From: Halochromatium glycolicum
GTDB lineage: Bacteria; Pseudomonadota; Gammaproteobacteria; Chromatiales; Chromatiaceae
NCBI RefSeq assembly: GCF_016584085.1
Contig: NZ_NRSJ01000009.1
Span: forward strand, 1-64,000
Direction of reading: 5' to 3'
DNA length: 64,000 nt
Part shown: one piece after another, positions 29,688 to 39,202 of the stretch
Position numbering within the stretch: the first letter of the stretch is position 1
Layout of the letters: each line of letters opens with the position of its first letter
The notes under the pieces: model-generated
Databases searched by the model: none
Told to the model about the DNA's origin: nothing
The model's input: only the letters and a program-made list of their open reading frames with translations
Program-made: the position numbers and the translations under genes

Positions 29688-29967
29688 CAGTGGCTCCTAT
29701 CGTCAGGTTAGAGGTGCAGACTGGGTGACGGCCTCGGAATGCCCAGCAGTTGACGAGGACTTGGCGTCGACGTCCGAACGACTGCCGTGACACAATGATA
29801 GCGTGTTGTCGGAAAAATGAAACAAGAAAAGCAAAAAAACCGCCTTAGTGGGCGAACTATACCATAGGTTTGTTGTTTGGACACCATCTTACAGTGTAGT
29901 TGTATCGCTGCAACAGCTGTGTCAAAGGCCCCGAAGTGTGGCGGGTTCTGAGTGGCGGCTGCGCTCG

Positions 29968-30690
29968 ATGACGCTGATTGAGAGTGCTTTGGCGTTGCGG
30001 GCCGAGGTTGAGCGCTTGGCGTTCCAGCCACCGGTTGCGACGATCTATAACCCGCTCGATTACGCTTGGGAGGGGCATCGCGCGTATCTGTCCCGGTTCG
30101 GGCAGGGCTCGCGTGCGGTGCTGCTGCTGGGCATGAATCCCGGGCCGTTCGGGATGGCGCAGACTGGTGTGCCCTTTGGTGATGTGCAGATGGTCCGCGA
30201 TTGGCTCGGCATCAAGGAGCCGATCGCTGCGCCAGCCTCGATCCATCCCAAGCGACCCGTGCTCGGGTTCGACTGCACGCGGCGCGAGGTCAGCGGTCAG
30301 CGACTATGGGGCTGGGCGCGTGCGCGGTTCGATACGCCCGAGCGGTTCTTCGCTCAATACTTCGTCGCCAACTATTGCCCACTGGTCTTCATGACCGAGA
30401 CGGGTCGCAATCTAACGCCGGATGCGCTGCCCGCCGCCGAGCGCGAGCCCCTGTTCGCGGCCTGCGATCGCGCATTGCGCTCAACGGTCGCGCAACTGCA
30501 GCCGGAGTTCGTCGTCGGTATCGGGCGATTTGCGGAGCAGCGCGCGATCGCCGCCTTGTCGCACGAGCCGGTGCGTATCGGTCGCATCCTCCATCCGAGC
30601 CCAGCGAGCCCTGCCGCGAATCGTGACTGGGTTGGTCAGGCGGAGCAGGGGCTTCGTCGGTTGGGCATCGCGCTGCCTGAGCCCAGCTAG
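29968..30690 (+). CDS. SMUG1-like uracil-DNA glycosylase
   Basis: A 240-residue glycosylase of the UDG superfamily that removes uracil or damaged pyrimidines from DNA. Motif 1 is GMNPGPFGMAQTGVPFG (about 54-70), motif 2 is the HPSPASPAANRDW loop (about 208). The Asn in GMNPG instead of Asp is the SMUG1-type catalytic residue. ATG 29968 fits the family; the frame is open to 29848. It is transcribed divergently from the OmpA-domain gene. Confidence 0.88.
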   Translation: MTLIESALALRAEVERLAFQPPVATIYNPLDYAWEGHRAYLSRFGQGSRAVLLLGMNPGPFGMAQTGVPFGDVQMVRDWLGIKEPIAAPASIHPKRPVLGFDCTRREVSGQRLWGWARARFDTPERFFAQYFVANYCPLVFMTETGRNLTPDALPAAEREPLFAACDRALRSTVAQLQPEFVVGIGRFAEQRAIAALSHEPVRIGRILHPSPASPAANRDWVGQAEQGLRRLGIALPEPS

Positions 30691-30703
30691 AAAACGGGCA
30701 ATT

Positions 30704-30791
30704 ATTGATGAGCCCTCACAACATGGTTCCTGGGCCTTCGAGATCAGTGGCTTGCGCGAATCAAGCGGCCTCTTGATAGCGCATCTCTAAT
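30704..30791. repeat. dispersed MITE-like repeat, copy C
   Basis: About 88 bp directly after the glycosylase gene. It shares with copies A and B the left GAGCCCT.ACA block and the right ATCAAGCGGCCTCTTGATAGCGC.TCT block. A partial further copy of the right part may lie at 30830-30860 (ATCAAGCGGGCGTTTTGG). Confidence 0.55.
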
Positions 30792-30951
30792 CCCGAAGCT
30801 GCCACGGCGATTCGCTGCGAAATCGCAAAGCATCTTCTGACCAGTCATCAAGCGGGCGTTTTGGCCTGCATCCAGGACCCCAGTCGGCTGGCCGATTCTC
30901 CTTGGGCCCGGCCTGCTTGGAGTCTGCAAGGGCCTGAGCGCGCGAACGCAC

Positions 30952-32475
30952 TCAGTCGGTTTCTTCGTTTGGCGTATCGCGAGACGGCTGCTGGTCGCCA
31001 TTGGCCGCGCCGATCCAGTCGAGCACCCGTCGCTCTTGGTAGTCGTAGAACGGATTGTGGCGCAGCCTCAGTAACCATTGAGCAGGCACCTTGAGCACCC
31101 CGCGCTCGCCTCGTATCGCGAGTTGCCCCAAGAACACCTGATCGTTACCGGGCGGCGGATAGCGCCCGTAGAGCGGATCGTCGATCGGAAACGGGAGATC
31201 CACATGGGAGAGCGAGAGCGCATCGGCGGGCCAGGGCTCGTCGATCCGCTCGGTTCGGGTCGGCTCGGCGCTGAACGGTGGCTTGTACGAGGCGACGACC
31301 TCAGAGCTGTCCGGCCCGGCATTGGTGATCAGGGTCAGCTCGAAGGGCAGCGTCGGGTCTTCGAGGAGCTGTTCGGCAAGCGCGGCGCGCTCAGTAACCA
31401 ACAGCGATGAGGTCACCGCTCGGCGGTTGATGTCATAGAGCAGCAGCCCATGCCGGTCCGGTGCGAGCCGGCCAAGCAGGTTGTCGACCGCGGCCTCGGG
31501 TGAGACCGTCGCATCGACCACGCTCAACAGCACCAGGGTTGCCGGGAAGTCGCGGATCGGCCCATTGGTTGCCAGCTCACGCACCCGTGCGGTCGTCGAG
31601 CGCGTCATTCGGTGCACCTGCAGGCTCGCGTTGGCCGAGAAGGCGTTGTAGTTGAACGGATCGAACTCGGGCAGCAAGGTGGTCCAGGCGACTTGCTCGA
31701 GCCCTGGAACGCGTGACAAGCGCACCAGCCAAGGCGTTGCCGCGGCTGCCGGAGTGATGCCGATCGCCGGCGAGACCAGCACCAGGCTGGCCGGTACCTG
31801 CGCTGCGACGGCCGCTTCAGTGCCTTGGGCAGCCATCGCTGTGAGTGCATAGTCCAGCGCCAGTGCGGCGCCGGTCGAATAGCCGATTATGTGCAGGGGT
31901 CGGCCATCGAGCTGCTCGCCAAGATGGGCCATGCCGATCCGGGTGGCGGCGGCCATGTCCTCCCAGGTCACCGAGAGCAGTCCGGATGGCGCCGTGCCGT
32001 GGCCCGGCATGCGCAGACCGAGCACAAGGTAGTCCTGCTCGGCAAGCGCCTGGCCGATCGCGCGCAGGCTGTAAGGGCTGTCGGACATCCCATGCAGCAG
32101 AAGGACGCCGCCGATCGGGTCTTCAGGGGTCAGCTCGAAGCTGCGGTTCCAATTCTGGTCGCGCTCCTCGGGATCGGCGGCGCTGCCGCTGCTGAAACGG
32201 TTGAGGATCTGCTCGGGACCAGTCGGCGTCAGCGCATAGACCTTGTTGCGGAGCTCGGTGAAGAGCCGATCCTCCAGCGCCTGGTAATCCTGGAAGCTGT
32301 TCAGTCGGTCAGCGTGCTCGGCGCTGAGCTCTTCAGTCAGCTCGACGGTATGCCAAAGCTGGACTGCGAGGCCGCTGCGCACCCAGAGCACATAGAGCAC
32401 GATCACCCCGGTTAGGAATCCGAGGAAGGCGATCAGTGCCCAGAGACTGAAGCGTTTGAGTAAGCGGACGGACAT
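30952..32475 (-). CDS. membrane-anchored alpha/beta hydrolase
   Basis: A 507-residue protein with an N-terminal membrane helix (about residues 8-32) and a periplasmic-side alpha/beta-hydrolase domain: oxyanion LLLHGMSDSPYSL, nucleophile GYSTGAAL (Ser about 196), acid in VVDATVSPEA. The expected C-terminal His may be in the SLSHVDLPFP segment. ATG 32475 is preferred because GAGG lies 9 bp upstream; TTG 32490 is in frame. It is followed on the same strand (upstream side, 68 bp) by a second membrane-anchored hydrolase, so the two probably form an operon. Substrate unknown. Confidence 0.8.
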   Translation of the reverse strand: MSVRLLKRFSLWALIAFLGFLTGVIVLYVLWVRSGLAVQLWHTVELTEELSAEHADRLNSFQDYQALEDRLFTELRNKVYALTPTGPEQILNRFSSGSAADPEERDQNWNRSFELTPEDPIGGVLLLHGMSDSPYSLRAIGQALAEQDYLVLGLRMPGHGTAPSGLLSVTWEDMAAATRIGMAHLGEQLDGRPLHIIGYSTGAALALDYALTAMAAQGTEAAVAAQVPASLVLVSPAIGITPAAAATPWLVRLSRVPGLEQVAWTTLLPEFDPFNYNAFSANASLQVHRMTRSTTARVRELATNGPIRDFPATLVLLSVVDATVSPEAAVDNLLGRLAPDRHGLLLYDINRRAVTSSLLVTERAALAEQLLEDPTLPFELTLITNAGPDSSEVVASYKPPFSAEPTRTERIDEPWPADALSLSHVDLPFPIDDPLYGRYPPPGNDQVFLGQLAIRGERGVLKVPAQWLLRLRHNPFYDYQERRVLDWIGAANGDQQPSRDTPNEETD

Positions 32476-32557
32476 TCGGGCGGCCCTCAACGGTGGTCTT
32501 GGCGTGGCGGTGATCGGCGTCAGTCGTCCGGGGCGGGCCGCGCATTGGCGCCTTGCG

Positions 32558-33754
32558 TCAACGGCCGCGCGTCAGGACCGAATAGACCGCACCATCGGCG
32601 GTTTGGAATTGGTAGCGCTGTCGGTTCAGCGGGCTGCCCTCGTTGGTCAGGCGCAGGAACATGTCGTCGAAGTACTCGGGAACCTCGAGACTGAAGTTGT
32701 GGAAGTTGCGGGTGCGGTTCACCGGGGTCACGTCGATCAGCTCGATCCGGCCCCTTTCAGCATCCGCCCACCGCAGGAGTTCCTCGATCTCATCGGTCAG
32801 CTCCGCGTCGCGTTTGTCGAGGGTGCTCTGACCGAGTCGGCGCTGCAGGTTCAGGACGCGGCTGAGCAACAAGGCGCGATCATTGGACGAGACGTAGATG
32901 GCGGTGTCATCGACCAGGGCCGCGAGCTGTTGTCTGAACTGTTGGTCGAAATCGGACCGGTTGACATCCGGGGCCGTTAGGACGACATCGTTGATCTCAC
33001 GTCCCGAGTCGGCGAATTCGGGGTCCTGATAGAGCTGATCGATCGCGTCGACGACGACTTGGCCGCCCAGGCTGTTGGCGACCACCCAGAGCCGCTGCGG
33101 GCGTACCTCGTCGATCAGCAGTCGCAGCGTCGTCGCCAGCTCGGCACCGGACGCCGTCGCGATCCGGCGGGCGCGACGATAGCCGCTCAGCGTATTGCCC
33201 TGGTTGCTCGGCCAATCGAACACCATCACCGGTGCATTGATGTCGAGGATATGGGCGAGGAAGGCGGTCCCGCGCATCGCAAAGTCGAGATCCGTTCTGA
33301 GGCCGTGCACGAGCACGAGCAGCCCGCGATGAGGCGAGGTCGAGACCATGCCGCGGAGCTGATGGATGAAGGCGGTACGGTCGAGCGGGGTCAGGTTGGT
33401 GATCCGGATCTCCTCGTCGAGGAGCCAGCTGCTTGCGTCGAGCCACATCCCGAGGCCGAGGCTGGGCTCGATCTCGGTGTCGAACGACGCGAAATGCATT
33501 GCCGGCGAGCGCGCATTGCCGAGACGCTCGAGGATCGGCGCCGGGCCGGGCTCCGCCATTCGGTTACTGACGATAAAGAAGCGAAAGACGTTCTGGTCGC
33601 CGACGCGCGCGACCTGCATCCGGCGAAACTCGAACGACTCCGCACGGTTCAGTGCGGCGTTGGTCGAGACGAAGAACGCATAGGCACCGAGGACGCCGAG
33701 CAGGGCGAGCCCAAGGCCAAGGACTACGAGCAGGCGCTTGGTCGAAGCTTTCAT
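32558..33754 (-). CDS. alpha/beta hydrolase, DUF900 family
   Basis: A 398-residue protein with an N-terminal membrane anchor (RLLVVLGLGLALLGVLGAY) and a DUF900-type hydrolase domain: LVHGLRTD, FDWPSNQGNTLSGYRRA and nucleophile VVANSLGGQVV. The C-terminal His in FHNFSLE is a candidate. ATG 33754 is preferred over TTG 33796. It is the first gene of a pair with the hydrolase at 30952-32475. Substrate unknown. Confidence 0.82.
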   Translation of the reverse strand: MKASTKRLLVVLGLGLALLGVLGAYAFFVSTNAALNRAESFEFRRMQVARVGDQNVFRFFIVSNRMAEPGPAPILERLGNARSPAMHFASFDTEIEPSLGLGMWLDASSWLLDEEIRITNLTPLDRTAFIHQLRGMVSTSPHRGLLVLVHGLRTDLDFAMRGTAFLAHILDINAPVMVFDWPSNQGNTLSGYRRARRIATASGAELATTLRLLIDEVRPQRLWVVANSLGGQVVVDAIDQLYQDPEFADSGREINDVVLTAPDVNRSDFDQQFRQQLAALVDDTAIYVSSNDRALLLSRVLNLQRRLGQSTLDKRDAELTDEIEELLRWADAERGRIELIDVTPVNRTRNFHNFSLEVPEYFDDMFLRLTNEGSPLNRQRYQFQTADGAVYSVLTRGR

Positions 33755-33934
33755 GGCCTGACAGACCCGGTTAAAACGGTCGTTTGACTCGCGCAAGCAC
33801 CTGATTCAACTGGCAACAGGAGCCGCTCTGTTAACCTGAATCTCCGCGGGGTTTTGCGTCCGGCGTGGCAGCGTGGCCTGAGCGTTAGGCGATTGCCGGA
33901 AAAGCTCGTACCGAATTGCGCAGGATTGTCGTTT

Positions 33935-33998
33935 GCCTTCGAGGAGCGTCGCCGGGAGCATAGCCGGGCTATGTGACCGGCGGCGCGACGAAGAAGGC
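33935..33998. repeat. nested palindromic element
   Basis: Three stems nest symmetrically: GCCTTC/GAAGGC outside, CGTCGC/GCGACG in the middle and CATAGC/GCTATG inside, with a CGG loop. Such a fold could form as a cruciform or a structured RNA on either strand. It has no T-run, so it is not a simple terminator. Confidence 0.6.
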
Positions 33999-34116
33999 GA
34001 GCGAAAAGACCAGCAAGGCGGTATGAGCTTTGACAGAAATCGCCTTAGGGCCTCTAAGACCCTGCCGCGGCATGCGTGGAGGGGCGGCGACGCGGCAAGC
34101 CCACCACGGCCGCCCG

Positions 34117-34167
34117 GCGCTGGCACCCTGCGCTGGCACCCTGCGCTGGCACCCTGCGCTGGCACCC
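34117..34167. repeat. 13-bp tandem repeat, four units
   Basis: GCGCTGGCACCCT is repeated head to tail three times plus a fourth unit one base short. It is intergenic, between the DUF900 hydrolase and the small exported protein. No spacers, so not CRISPR. Confidence 0.85.
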
Positions 34168-34429
34168 GCCGCTGGGGTTCAGAGCCTAGCCCCCGGGGGT
34201 TGCGCTGGCAAGACGATAGGCGATCACAGCTTGTTACTGGGCCGAGGATGCTAAGAAGCGCGACCGATCCTCGGTTATCATCGCAGATCGTTGGAGCCGA
34301 ACCGGAGACAGGGATCAGTCGCCCCGCCCTGATTCGGGGCCCACGTGCCGGGCAGCTGCGCGTCAGTGCTCTTGTTGGCAGGCGCCGTCGCTGCGTTCAT
34401 TTTGCCCAACTCATTCAGGAGCGCTTGCC

Positions 34430-34828
34430 GTGCCGTCTTTACCTCATCGCGGTCGGATGACCTTAGCCAACCTCCTCATCGTCTCGTTCTGTGCGGCGCT
34501 AGCCGGCTCGGCCAGTGCCGTTGAGTCAGAAGACCTCCGCTTCGATACCACCGAAGACCTCTATCAGGTCTGCGCCGCTGACCCGGCCTCGCCCGCGCAG
34601 CTCGCCTGCACCGGCTTCATCGAGGCCACCGTGCAATACCATGACGGCGTTGCCGACCGAACAGAGATGAAACGCCTGATCTGCTATCCAAGCGGTGCGA
34701 CCATCGCTGATGGCCGGGAGGCCTTTCTGCGCTGGGCCGAGGACAACAAGGACGACGCGACGCTGATGGGCGAGCAGCCGGTGGTCGGTCTCGTGCGCTC
34801 TCTCGCCAACGCATTCCCTTGCCGTTGA
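34430..34828 (+). CDS. small exported protein, Rap1a/Tai-like
   Basis: A 132-residue exported protein with a signal peptide (LANLLIVSFCAALAGSASA) and a mature domain with four cysteines in the pattern VCAAD, ACTGFIEA, ICYPSG and a final FPCR. The DLYQVC...CTGFI...AFPCR layout resembles the Rap1a/Tai immunity-protein fold, found both as type VI secretion immunity proteins and as orphans. GTG 34430 is preferred because of AGGAG 8 bp upstream; ATG 34457 is possible. No effector gene is adjacent. Confidence 0.65.
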   Translation: MPSLPHRGRMTLANLLIVSFCAALAGSASAVESEDLRFDTTEDLYQVCAADPASPAQLACTGFIEATVQYHDGVADRTEMKRLICYPSGATIADGREAFLRWAEDNKDDATLMGEQPVVGLVRSLANAFPCR

Positions 34829-34914
34829 GCGTCATTCGGCATCACTCGTGATCAGCCTCTGCCGTCGGTCAGAGCAACAACCGGCGCTTTACCCCGACAT
34901 AGAGGAAGAAATAG

Positions 34915-35148
34915 ATGATCTCCAAAGGCTTCTCGATGGTCCTGGCGCTCGCCGGGCTGCTGGTCTTATCCGGTTGCGGCGAGACGACGACCAGTCGCGC
35001 TGGTAGCGGCGCGATGATGGGTGCGGCCAGCGGCGCGGCATTCGGCTCGCTCAGCGGCAACGCCGGCCGCGGTGCCGCGATCGGTGCTGGCGCCGGCCTG
35101 CTCGGCGGATACCTGTTCGATCAGCATCGTCGCGGCAACATCGACTGA
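34915..35148 (+). CDS. glycine-zipper lipoprotein
   Basis: A 77-residue lipoprotein: lipobox LVLSGCG (Cys about 21), then a glycine zipper (GAMMGAASGAAFGSLSGNAGRGAAIGAG in two halves) and a short basic end. Such proteins insert as helical hairpins in envelope membranes. AGAGGAAG upstream of ATG 34915 is a good ribosome site, and a terminator follows at 35167. Confidence 0.8.
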   Translation: MISKGFSMVLALAGLLVLSGCGETTTSRAGSGAMMGAASGAAFGSLSGNAGRGAAIGAGAGLLGGYLFDQHRRGNID

Positions 35149-35166
35149 CCTCTGCCTGGTCTGAAC

Positions 35167-35210
35167 GGGCATGGCTCCGGCCTGAGAAGAGCCGGTGCCC
35201 GCCCGCTTTT
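35167..35210 (+). terminator. rho-independent terminator after the glycine-zipper gene
   Basis: GGGCA pairs with TGCCC and, inside, GGCTC with GAGCC; the stem is followed by GCCCGCTTTT. It lies 18 bp after the stop codon. Confidence 0.6.
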
Positions 35211-35749
35211 GCACCGCCGCTCATGGCGGTGAGCGCCCTCAAGCCGCAGATCCCAATTGGACAGCCGGCCACTGGATCATCTCGTTCTGCTTGGTGCGGC
35301 AAGCTGGCGAGATGCCGGGAACGGTTTCCGGGGTGCGTCTTGGGCACTGCTGCCGATCCTGCTCCTATCCGTGCTGCGCGGCTGTCAGAGGATCTCCTAG
35401 GCCGTAAGCTGCGCGTTGCCCTTGCCGACCCGCTCCGGCTCGAGTCGATCGAGCTTGCAGGCGAGCAGAGGACGCGCTCGGTCAACCTACCAGTGGCGAT
35501 GGACCTCGAGGCGCCTTTGGATGCAACGCGTTCGATGGGACCGCGCCCGTTCGACGGCCTGCGCGACCTGTTGCGAGCCGATCGCTTAGCAGGTCGGTCA
35601 CGGCGGCTTCTTGTACCCGTTGGCCGTTGCGGAGCTGATCCGGGTGCTCAAGCTGGACCTGGCAGCCGAGCAGCGCGTCGTGCCGCAGTCTGGCGTGCGT
35701 TGAGCATGGCGGGCGGTGAATCTCGCCCGGTCAGTACTCCTTTTCCCAA
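35211..35749. other. 539-bp stretch with gene fragments I cannot name
   Basis: No intact gene. Plus-strand text at about 35400-35590 (KLRVALADPLRLESIELAG, then FDGLRDLLRADRL) and, after a stop and shift, at 35606-35703 (GGFLYPLAVAELIRVLKLD) looks coding-derived and may be pieces of one decayed gene. The continuous frame 35223-35894 runs antisense into tamB and is not a gene. Confidence 0.35.
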
Positions 35750-38700
35750 TCAGTACTCGAGCTCGAAGGCGGCACCAGCTCGCGCACCGCCGCTGCCGCC
35801 AAGGTCGGTCTCCAGCCGCAATTGCGGACTGAGCTCCATCCGCAGCAGACCCCAGGTCTCCCCGGTCCTCGTGCCTTGGCGCGCACCCAGGTAGATGCGC
35901 TCGCTCAGATAACGTCCGCCTTGGACGACCAGCTCATCGCGTCCGTCGGTATCACCGTCGATCCTGAGTCGGTTGAGGCCGAGGCCGGAGCGGGCGCGCT
36001 CCAACAGTCCCGGCCCTCCGCCGCCGATGCCGGCCAGCGAGGCGGCCGCGAGCCCGATCCGGGTGATCTGCACAGCCGAGAGCCGAGAGCGGGAGCGTCC
36101 GAACAGCAGACGGGCGAGCACCTCGTCCTCCGGCATCTCGGGCTCACCGCGCAGGCGCACAATCGGTGTCCGCGCCGTGCCTTCAATGGCGAGGATTGCG
36201 GTGGCCCCTGCGGCCTGCACGCGCGCCTCGAGATCGAGGCTCGGGTCCAGAATCGAGGCCCCATCGAAGCCGATGCGGCCGCGGGTCAGACCGAGTTGTT
36301 GTCCGGCCAGCTCGTAGTCGCCGCGCAGCAGGTTGAAGCCGCCGAGGAGGCTCGGATCACCGAGGGTCCCCTGGACGCTGATGTCTCCGCCAAGCAACGC
36401 ATCGACGCCGCGTCCGCGGACCGTTATCGCCTGCGGGGCACTGAGCGCCAGGTCTAGGGCGATTGCTCCGACCGAGCCGCTGCGTGCAACAGTGTTCGCG
36501 GGGCCTGAGCGACGCGCCCGCCGTGGCGGTTGTCGGCGTTCGCCGACCTCCTCGACCTCCAGCGTGGCGATTGTTACCGGAAAGCGTTCCGGGATGCGCA
36601 GATCGATCCGCTCGAAACGGGCCGAGCCGCTGAGCGCGCGGCCCTCAGGCAGGTTGCCCTGCAGACGTAGGTCGGCGTCGCCCTGCAGCTGCAATCGGTC
36701 GAGCTGGAGCGGACTGGCATTGCGCGCGCTGAGCCTGAGATCGACTGGCTGGCTCGGCTGCAGCCAACCGAGATGCCCGCTCAAGGTCAGGGTGCCCGGA
36801 TCGGCCCGTGCGCTAAGGCGCTCGATCAGTAGCTCGTCACCCGCCAGCCGAAGCGCGCCGGTGATATCGGTCAGGATCAGCCCGAGCAAACGATCTCTCC
36901 AGGCGCCCTCGCGAAGCCGCACCCGGCCATCGACCCGAGGGGCATCCAGGCTGCCACCGATGCCGAGATCGAGCGCAAGCCGCCCGGCCGCCTGACGTCC
37001 CGCTTGCGAGAGCAGCGGCTCGAGCAGACCCAGGTCGAGCTGGCCCTGCGCGTCGAGCGCCAGGTCCGCGCTGCCGTCAAAGGGCGGCGCACCGATCCGG
37101 CCATCGAGCGCCAGACGGCTGGTCGTGCCGACCGAGGCCCGCGCATCGATGGTGGTCATGGGCGGTTCGAGACGCAGTGCCAGCCTCAGTTCGCCCGCCG
37201 GCAGACTGCGCGCTAGCCCTCCCGGATACCTGAGACCGCGAACGTCCATCGATAGGGTGCCAAACGGGCCGCGGGGCTCGCCGGTGAGCCGAGTCTCGAG
37301 ATCGATCCGCCCGGTCAGTCTCGGGAGCGGTGCCGGCAGCCAGCCCATCGCAACGGCCACCGGCAGGGCTGTGATCCGGGCCTCGAGCTCAAGCAGCGGC
37401 GCCAGCCTGCCGTCGAGCTCGAGCCGGCCGCTCTCCACCGGGTTGCCGTCGGGGTCCGGTGCACGGAGCGCCAGCCGCAGCCCGTCGATCTCTAGGCCAT
37501 GGCCCAACTCGAGGCGGGCCGGTCCGAGCAGGCGAACACCCTGTCCTGGTAGATCGAGCCGGAGGGCGTCCAGTTGCAGTCGCCGCACGCGTGCGTCCAA
37601 GATGCCGCCCGCGACGAGCTGAACCGGCGTTTCACCGCCGGGTCGCCGCCATTGCAGATCGGTCTTGCTGCTCAGTGTCGGCGTCTCGATCGGTCCGCTC
37701 GCTTGCAGTCTGATATCAGCGGCGAATGCGGCCGTGCTCAGACCAGCAACGATTGCCTCTGAGCGCAGCCGGGATGCACCGAGCGGCTCGTGGATCTCTG
37801 CTCGGACGTTGAGCGATCTGATGCCGATCCCATCGGGAAGCTGCAACGCCGCGCCCTCGAGGTCGAGGTTGAGCGCGCCGCGGTCCCGACGCGAGAACCC
37901 TGCTTCGAGGCGTCCAGCCAGCGCCGGGTCGTCGCCGAGCCAGGGCGCTAGCAAGGCATCGAGCACCTCGACGCGGTCGATCGCCAGGTGCAGCTCACCG
38001 AGCGGCAGGGTCTCTCCAGGCTGCAGCAGCAGGCTGCCCCCCACCCGGATGCCGGCCCAGTGGCTGTCGCCGAGCCTGAGGTTCAGCGCGCCGGTGTCGA
38101 GGCGTCTGAGAACCATCTGGACGGCCACCGGTTGCCGCGCCCAGTCGCCGTCGAGAGCCAGGGCGGCCTCCTGCGTTACCGGGCGCAGCATCAGGGTTCC
38201 GCTGACCTGGCCGGTCCCGACGGTCTCAGTGCCGGCCTCGGCCGCGAGCAGCGCCTCGACGATGGGATCGGTTGCGCGACCGCTGAGCTGTCCTTGGGCC
38301 TGGAGCCGCCCGTGCGCTTGCTCGGTCAATAGGCCGAGATCCTCGATTGCAAGCTGCCAGCCGAGGTTGAGCTGGTCGTTCGTGACGGTCCCGGACAGGA
38401 CCGCGCTCAGTGCCGCAGCCTGGAGCGTTGCGCGCTCGATCGCCCAGCCTGTTGCGCCCTGCTCGGCAGTGAACGAGAGCGCCGGCTCCGCCCCCAGCAA
38501 CCCTGCGATCAATGGCGGCGCCTCGTGGATCGCGGCGGTGATGTGCGCGCTGAGCGAGGTCTGCCGAGGGGGCGAGGCGGTCTCAGGCACGCCTCGCGCC
38601 GCCTCGCTCGGCAGCGCCTGGCCGATCTGCGCTTCAAGCCTGAGGTCGATGTGGCCGTCGAGTCTGGCATCGTCGAGCGGAGTGATCCGCAGGGCCGTCT

Positions 38701-39202
38701 CGAGCCGCCCATCCGCGCCGACCGAGCCGGAGCCCTTGACGCCTAGCGCCGGCGCCTCGGCGACCAGGCCGTTCAGCCGCAGGCGCCCGATGCTGAGCTG
38801 GTCCACTTCGATCCGGAATGGCAGCCAGGAGCGGGACGCGCCTCTGTCTCGACCGGCCGGGAGCCGGCCAAGCTCGATGCTGTCGGCGTCCACGGCGTGG
38901 ATACCGAGCGTCCCTCGCAGCAGTGCCCCTGGCTGGAGGGTGAGCCTGGCCCGCTCGGCCTCCAGCCAGGGGCCATCAGCGTCCGCCAGGACCAGCGTCT
39001 CGACCCGCGGCGCGAACGGGAGGGCGCCGCTGAGGCCGGTGATCCGGACGCGTCCGGCGCTGGCCCGCTCGATCGTGTCAGCGATCAGTCCCCGCCCGGC
39101 CTCGCTGTCGAGGGCGACCCAAAAGGCTGCTGCGATCAGCAGCAGAAGGGGCGCAGGGCTCAGCACCCGCTGCGCCCAGTACCAGGAATGCGAGCGTCGC
39201 AT
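35750..39202 (-). CDS. tamB: translocation and assembly module protein TamB
   Basis: An 1150-residue TamB: an N-terminal inner-membrane helix (PAPLLLLIAAAFWVAL), a very long run of beta-strand repeats, and the C-terminal DUF490 domain (GDISVQGTLGDPSLLGGF, LDLEARVQAAG, AVQITRIGLAAASL). TamB bridges the periplasm, working with TamA in outer-membrane protein insertion and phospholipid transport. The start codon overlaps the tamA stop by one base (TGATG), a classic tamA-tamB operon. Confidence 0.95.
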   Translation of the reverse strand: MRRSHSWYWAQRVLSPAPLLLLIAAAFWVALDSEAGRGLIADTIERASAGRVRITGLSGALPFAPRVETLVLADADGPWLEAERARLTLQPGALLRGTLGIHAVDADSIELGRLPAGRDRGASRSWLPFRIEVDQLSIGRLRLNGLVAEAPALGVKGSGSVGADGRLETALRITPLDDARLDGHIDLRLEAQIGQALPSEAARGVPETASPPRQTSLSAHITAAIHEAPPLIAGLLGAEPALSFTAEQGATGWAIERATLQAAALSAVLSGTVTNDQLNLGWQLAIEDLGLLTEQAHGRLQAQGQLSGRATDPIVEALLAAEAGTETVGTGQVSGTLMLRPVTQEAALALDGDWARQPVAVQMVLRRLDTGALNLRLGDSHWAGIRVGGSLLLQPGETLPLGELHLAIDRVEVLDALLAPWLGDDPALAGRLEAGFSRRDRGALNLDLEGAALQLPDGIGIRSLNVRAEIHEPLGASRLRSEAIVAGLSTAAFAADIRLQASGPIETPTLSSKTDLQWRRPGGETPVQLVAGGILDARVRRLQLDALRLDLPGQGVRLLGPARLELGHGLEIDGLRLALRAPDPDGNPVESGRLELDGRLAPLLELEARITALPVAVAMGWLPAPLPRLTGRIDLETRLTGEPRGPFGTLSMDVRGLRYPGGLARSLPAGELRLALRLEPPMTTIDARASVGTTSRLALDGRIGAPPFDGSADLALDAQGQLDLGLLEPLLSQAGRQAAGRLALDLGIGGSLDAPRVDGRVRLREGAWRDRLLGLILTDITGALRLAGDELLIERLSARADPGTLTLSGHLGWLQPSQPVDLRLSARNASPLQLDRLQLQGDADLRLQGNLPEGRALSGSARFERIDLRIPERFPVTIATLEVEEVGERRQPPRRARRSGPANTVARSGSVGAIALDLALSAPQAITVRGRGVDALLGGDISVQGTLGDPSLLGGFNLLRGDYELAGQQLGLTRGRIGFDGASILDPSLDLEARVQAAGATAILAIEGTARTPIVRLRGEPEMPEDEVLARLLFGRSRSRLSAVQITRIGLAAASLAGIGGGGPGLLERARSGLGLNRLRIDGDTDGRDELVVQGGRYLSERIYLGARQGTRTGETWGLLRMELSPQLRLETDLGGSGGARAGAAFELEY

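Larger units (their letters stand above)
33755..34429. other. 675-bp intergenic region with structured and tandem repeats
   Basis: No supported gene. It holds a long nested hairpin (33935-33998), a GGGCCTCTAAG block near 34045 that resembles the right end of the MITE-like repeats, and a four-unit 13-bp tandem repeat (34117-34167). Confidence 0.45.

Noticed and set aside
34117..34167. Tandem repeats as a possible CRISPR array; also 53626-53677
   Set aside because: Units are head to tail with no spacers, too short, and no cas genes are present.
35223..35894. 224-codon plus ORF before tamB
   Set aside because: Its second half runs antisense into tamB; only short parts look coding-derived, so no gene is called.
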